Source: an uncultured Erysipelotrichaceae bacterium (GTDB taxonomy: Bacteria; Bacillota_I; Bacilli_A; Erysipelotrichales; Coprobacillaceae). Taken from it: a DNA stretch of 12,818 nucleotides. The translations under genes were made by a program, and so were the position numbers. Below are positions 12,814 to 12,818 of this stretch, piece after piece; position 1 is the stretch's first letter; every line of letters begins with the position of its first letter. The notes beneath the pieces were generated by a model. It saw only the letters and a program-made list of their open reading frames with translations. It was not told the origin of the DNA and did no database searches. Location: NCBI GenBank assembly GCA_947573745.1, contig CANPGX010000013.1:1-12818 (forward strand), in the 5' to 3' direction.

Positions 12814-12818
12814 ATTCT

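Overview
The window is low-GC Firmicutes chromosome. Strong GGAGG ribosome binding sites, TGn-TATAAT promoters, a PnuC-type transporter, LytTR regulation and an anaerobe-style F-type ATP synthase suggest a gut Erysipelotrichia-like organism. That placement is inference from gene content, not a database match.

Region 1 (1-3580, all minus strand). A tsaC (ywlC)-type gene, uracil phosphoribosyltransferase (upp) and the F0 part of the ATP synthase (atpZ, atpI, atpB, atpE, atpF, start of atpH) run as one packed block, probably from a promoter near 3525-3552. The upp gene is broken by an apparent 10-nt deletion. The c subunit (atpE) carries two membrane carboxylates plus the Thr/Tyr residues of a sodium site.

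Region 2 (3584-6136, minus strand). A YdjC/ChbG-like deacetylase with its own promoter and terminator is followed upstream by a small secreted protein, possibly a shrunken SpoIIR relative (spoIIR neighbours ywlC in Bacillus), and an M50 membrane metalloprotease.

Region 3 (6113-8560, minus strand). The conserved pair glmU-prs (UDP-GlcNAc synthesis, PRPP synthesis) is bounded by terminators.

Region 4 (8532-9881, minus strand). A pnuC-type vitamin/nucleoside transporter overlaps a PNPOx-fold flavoprotein gene. Upstream lies a consensus sigma-A promoter and a ~100-nt leader with a well-formed terminator/antiterminator switch whose short sensing part I could not assign to a riboswitch class.

Region 5 (9868-12762). 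A REC-LytTR response regulator and a one-pass membrane protein form a minus-strand operon with no histidine kinase nearby. Divergently, a plus-strand promoter preceded by two 9-bp direct repeats with a 21-bp period (the geometry of LytTR operators) drives a previously uncalled 35-residue signal-peptide-like ORF, translationally coupled to a beta-propeller-like lipoprotein. This looks like a self-contained LytTR-controlled cell-surface module and is the most interesting system here, together with the pnuC leader.

Region 6 (12770-12818). The window ends in two tandem hairpins that resemble the subterminal structure of an IS200/IS605-type element or a dispersed repeat.
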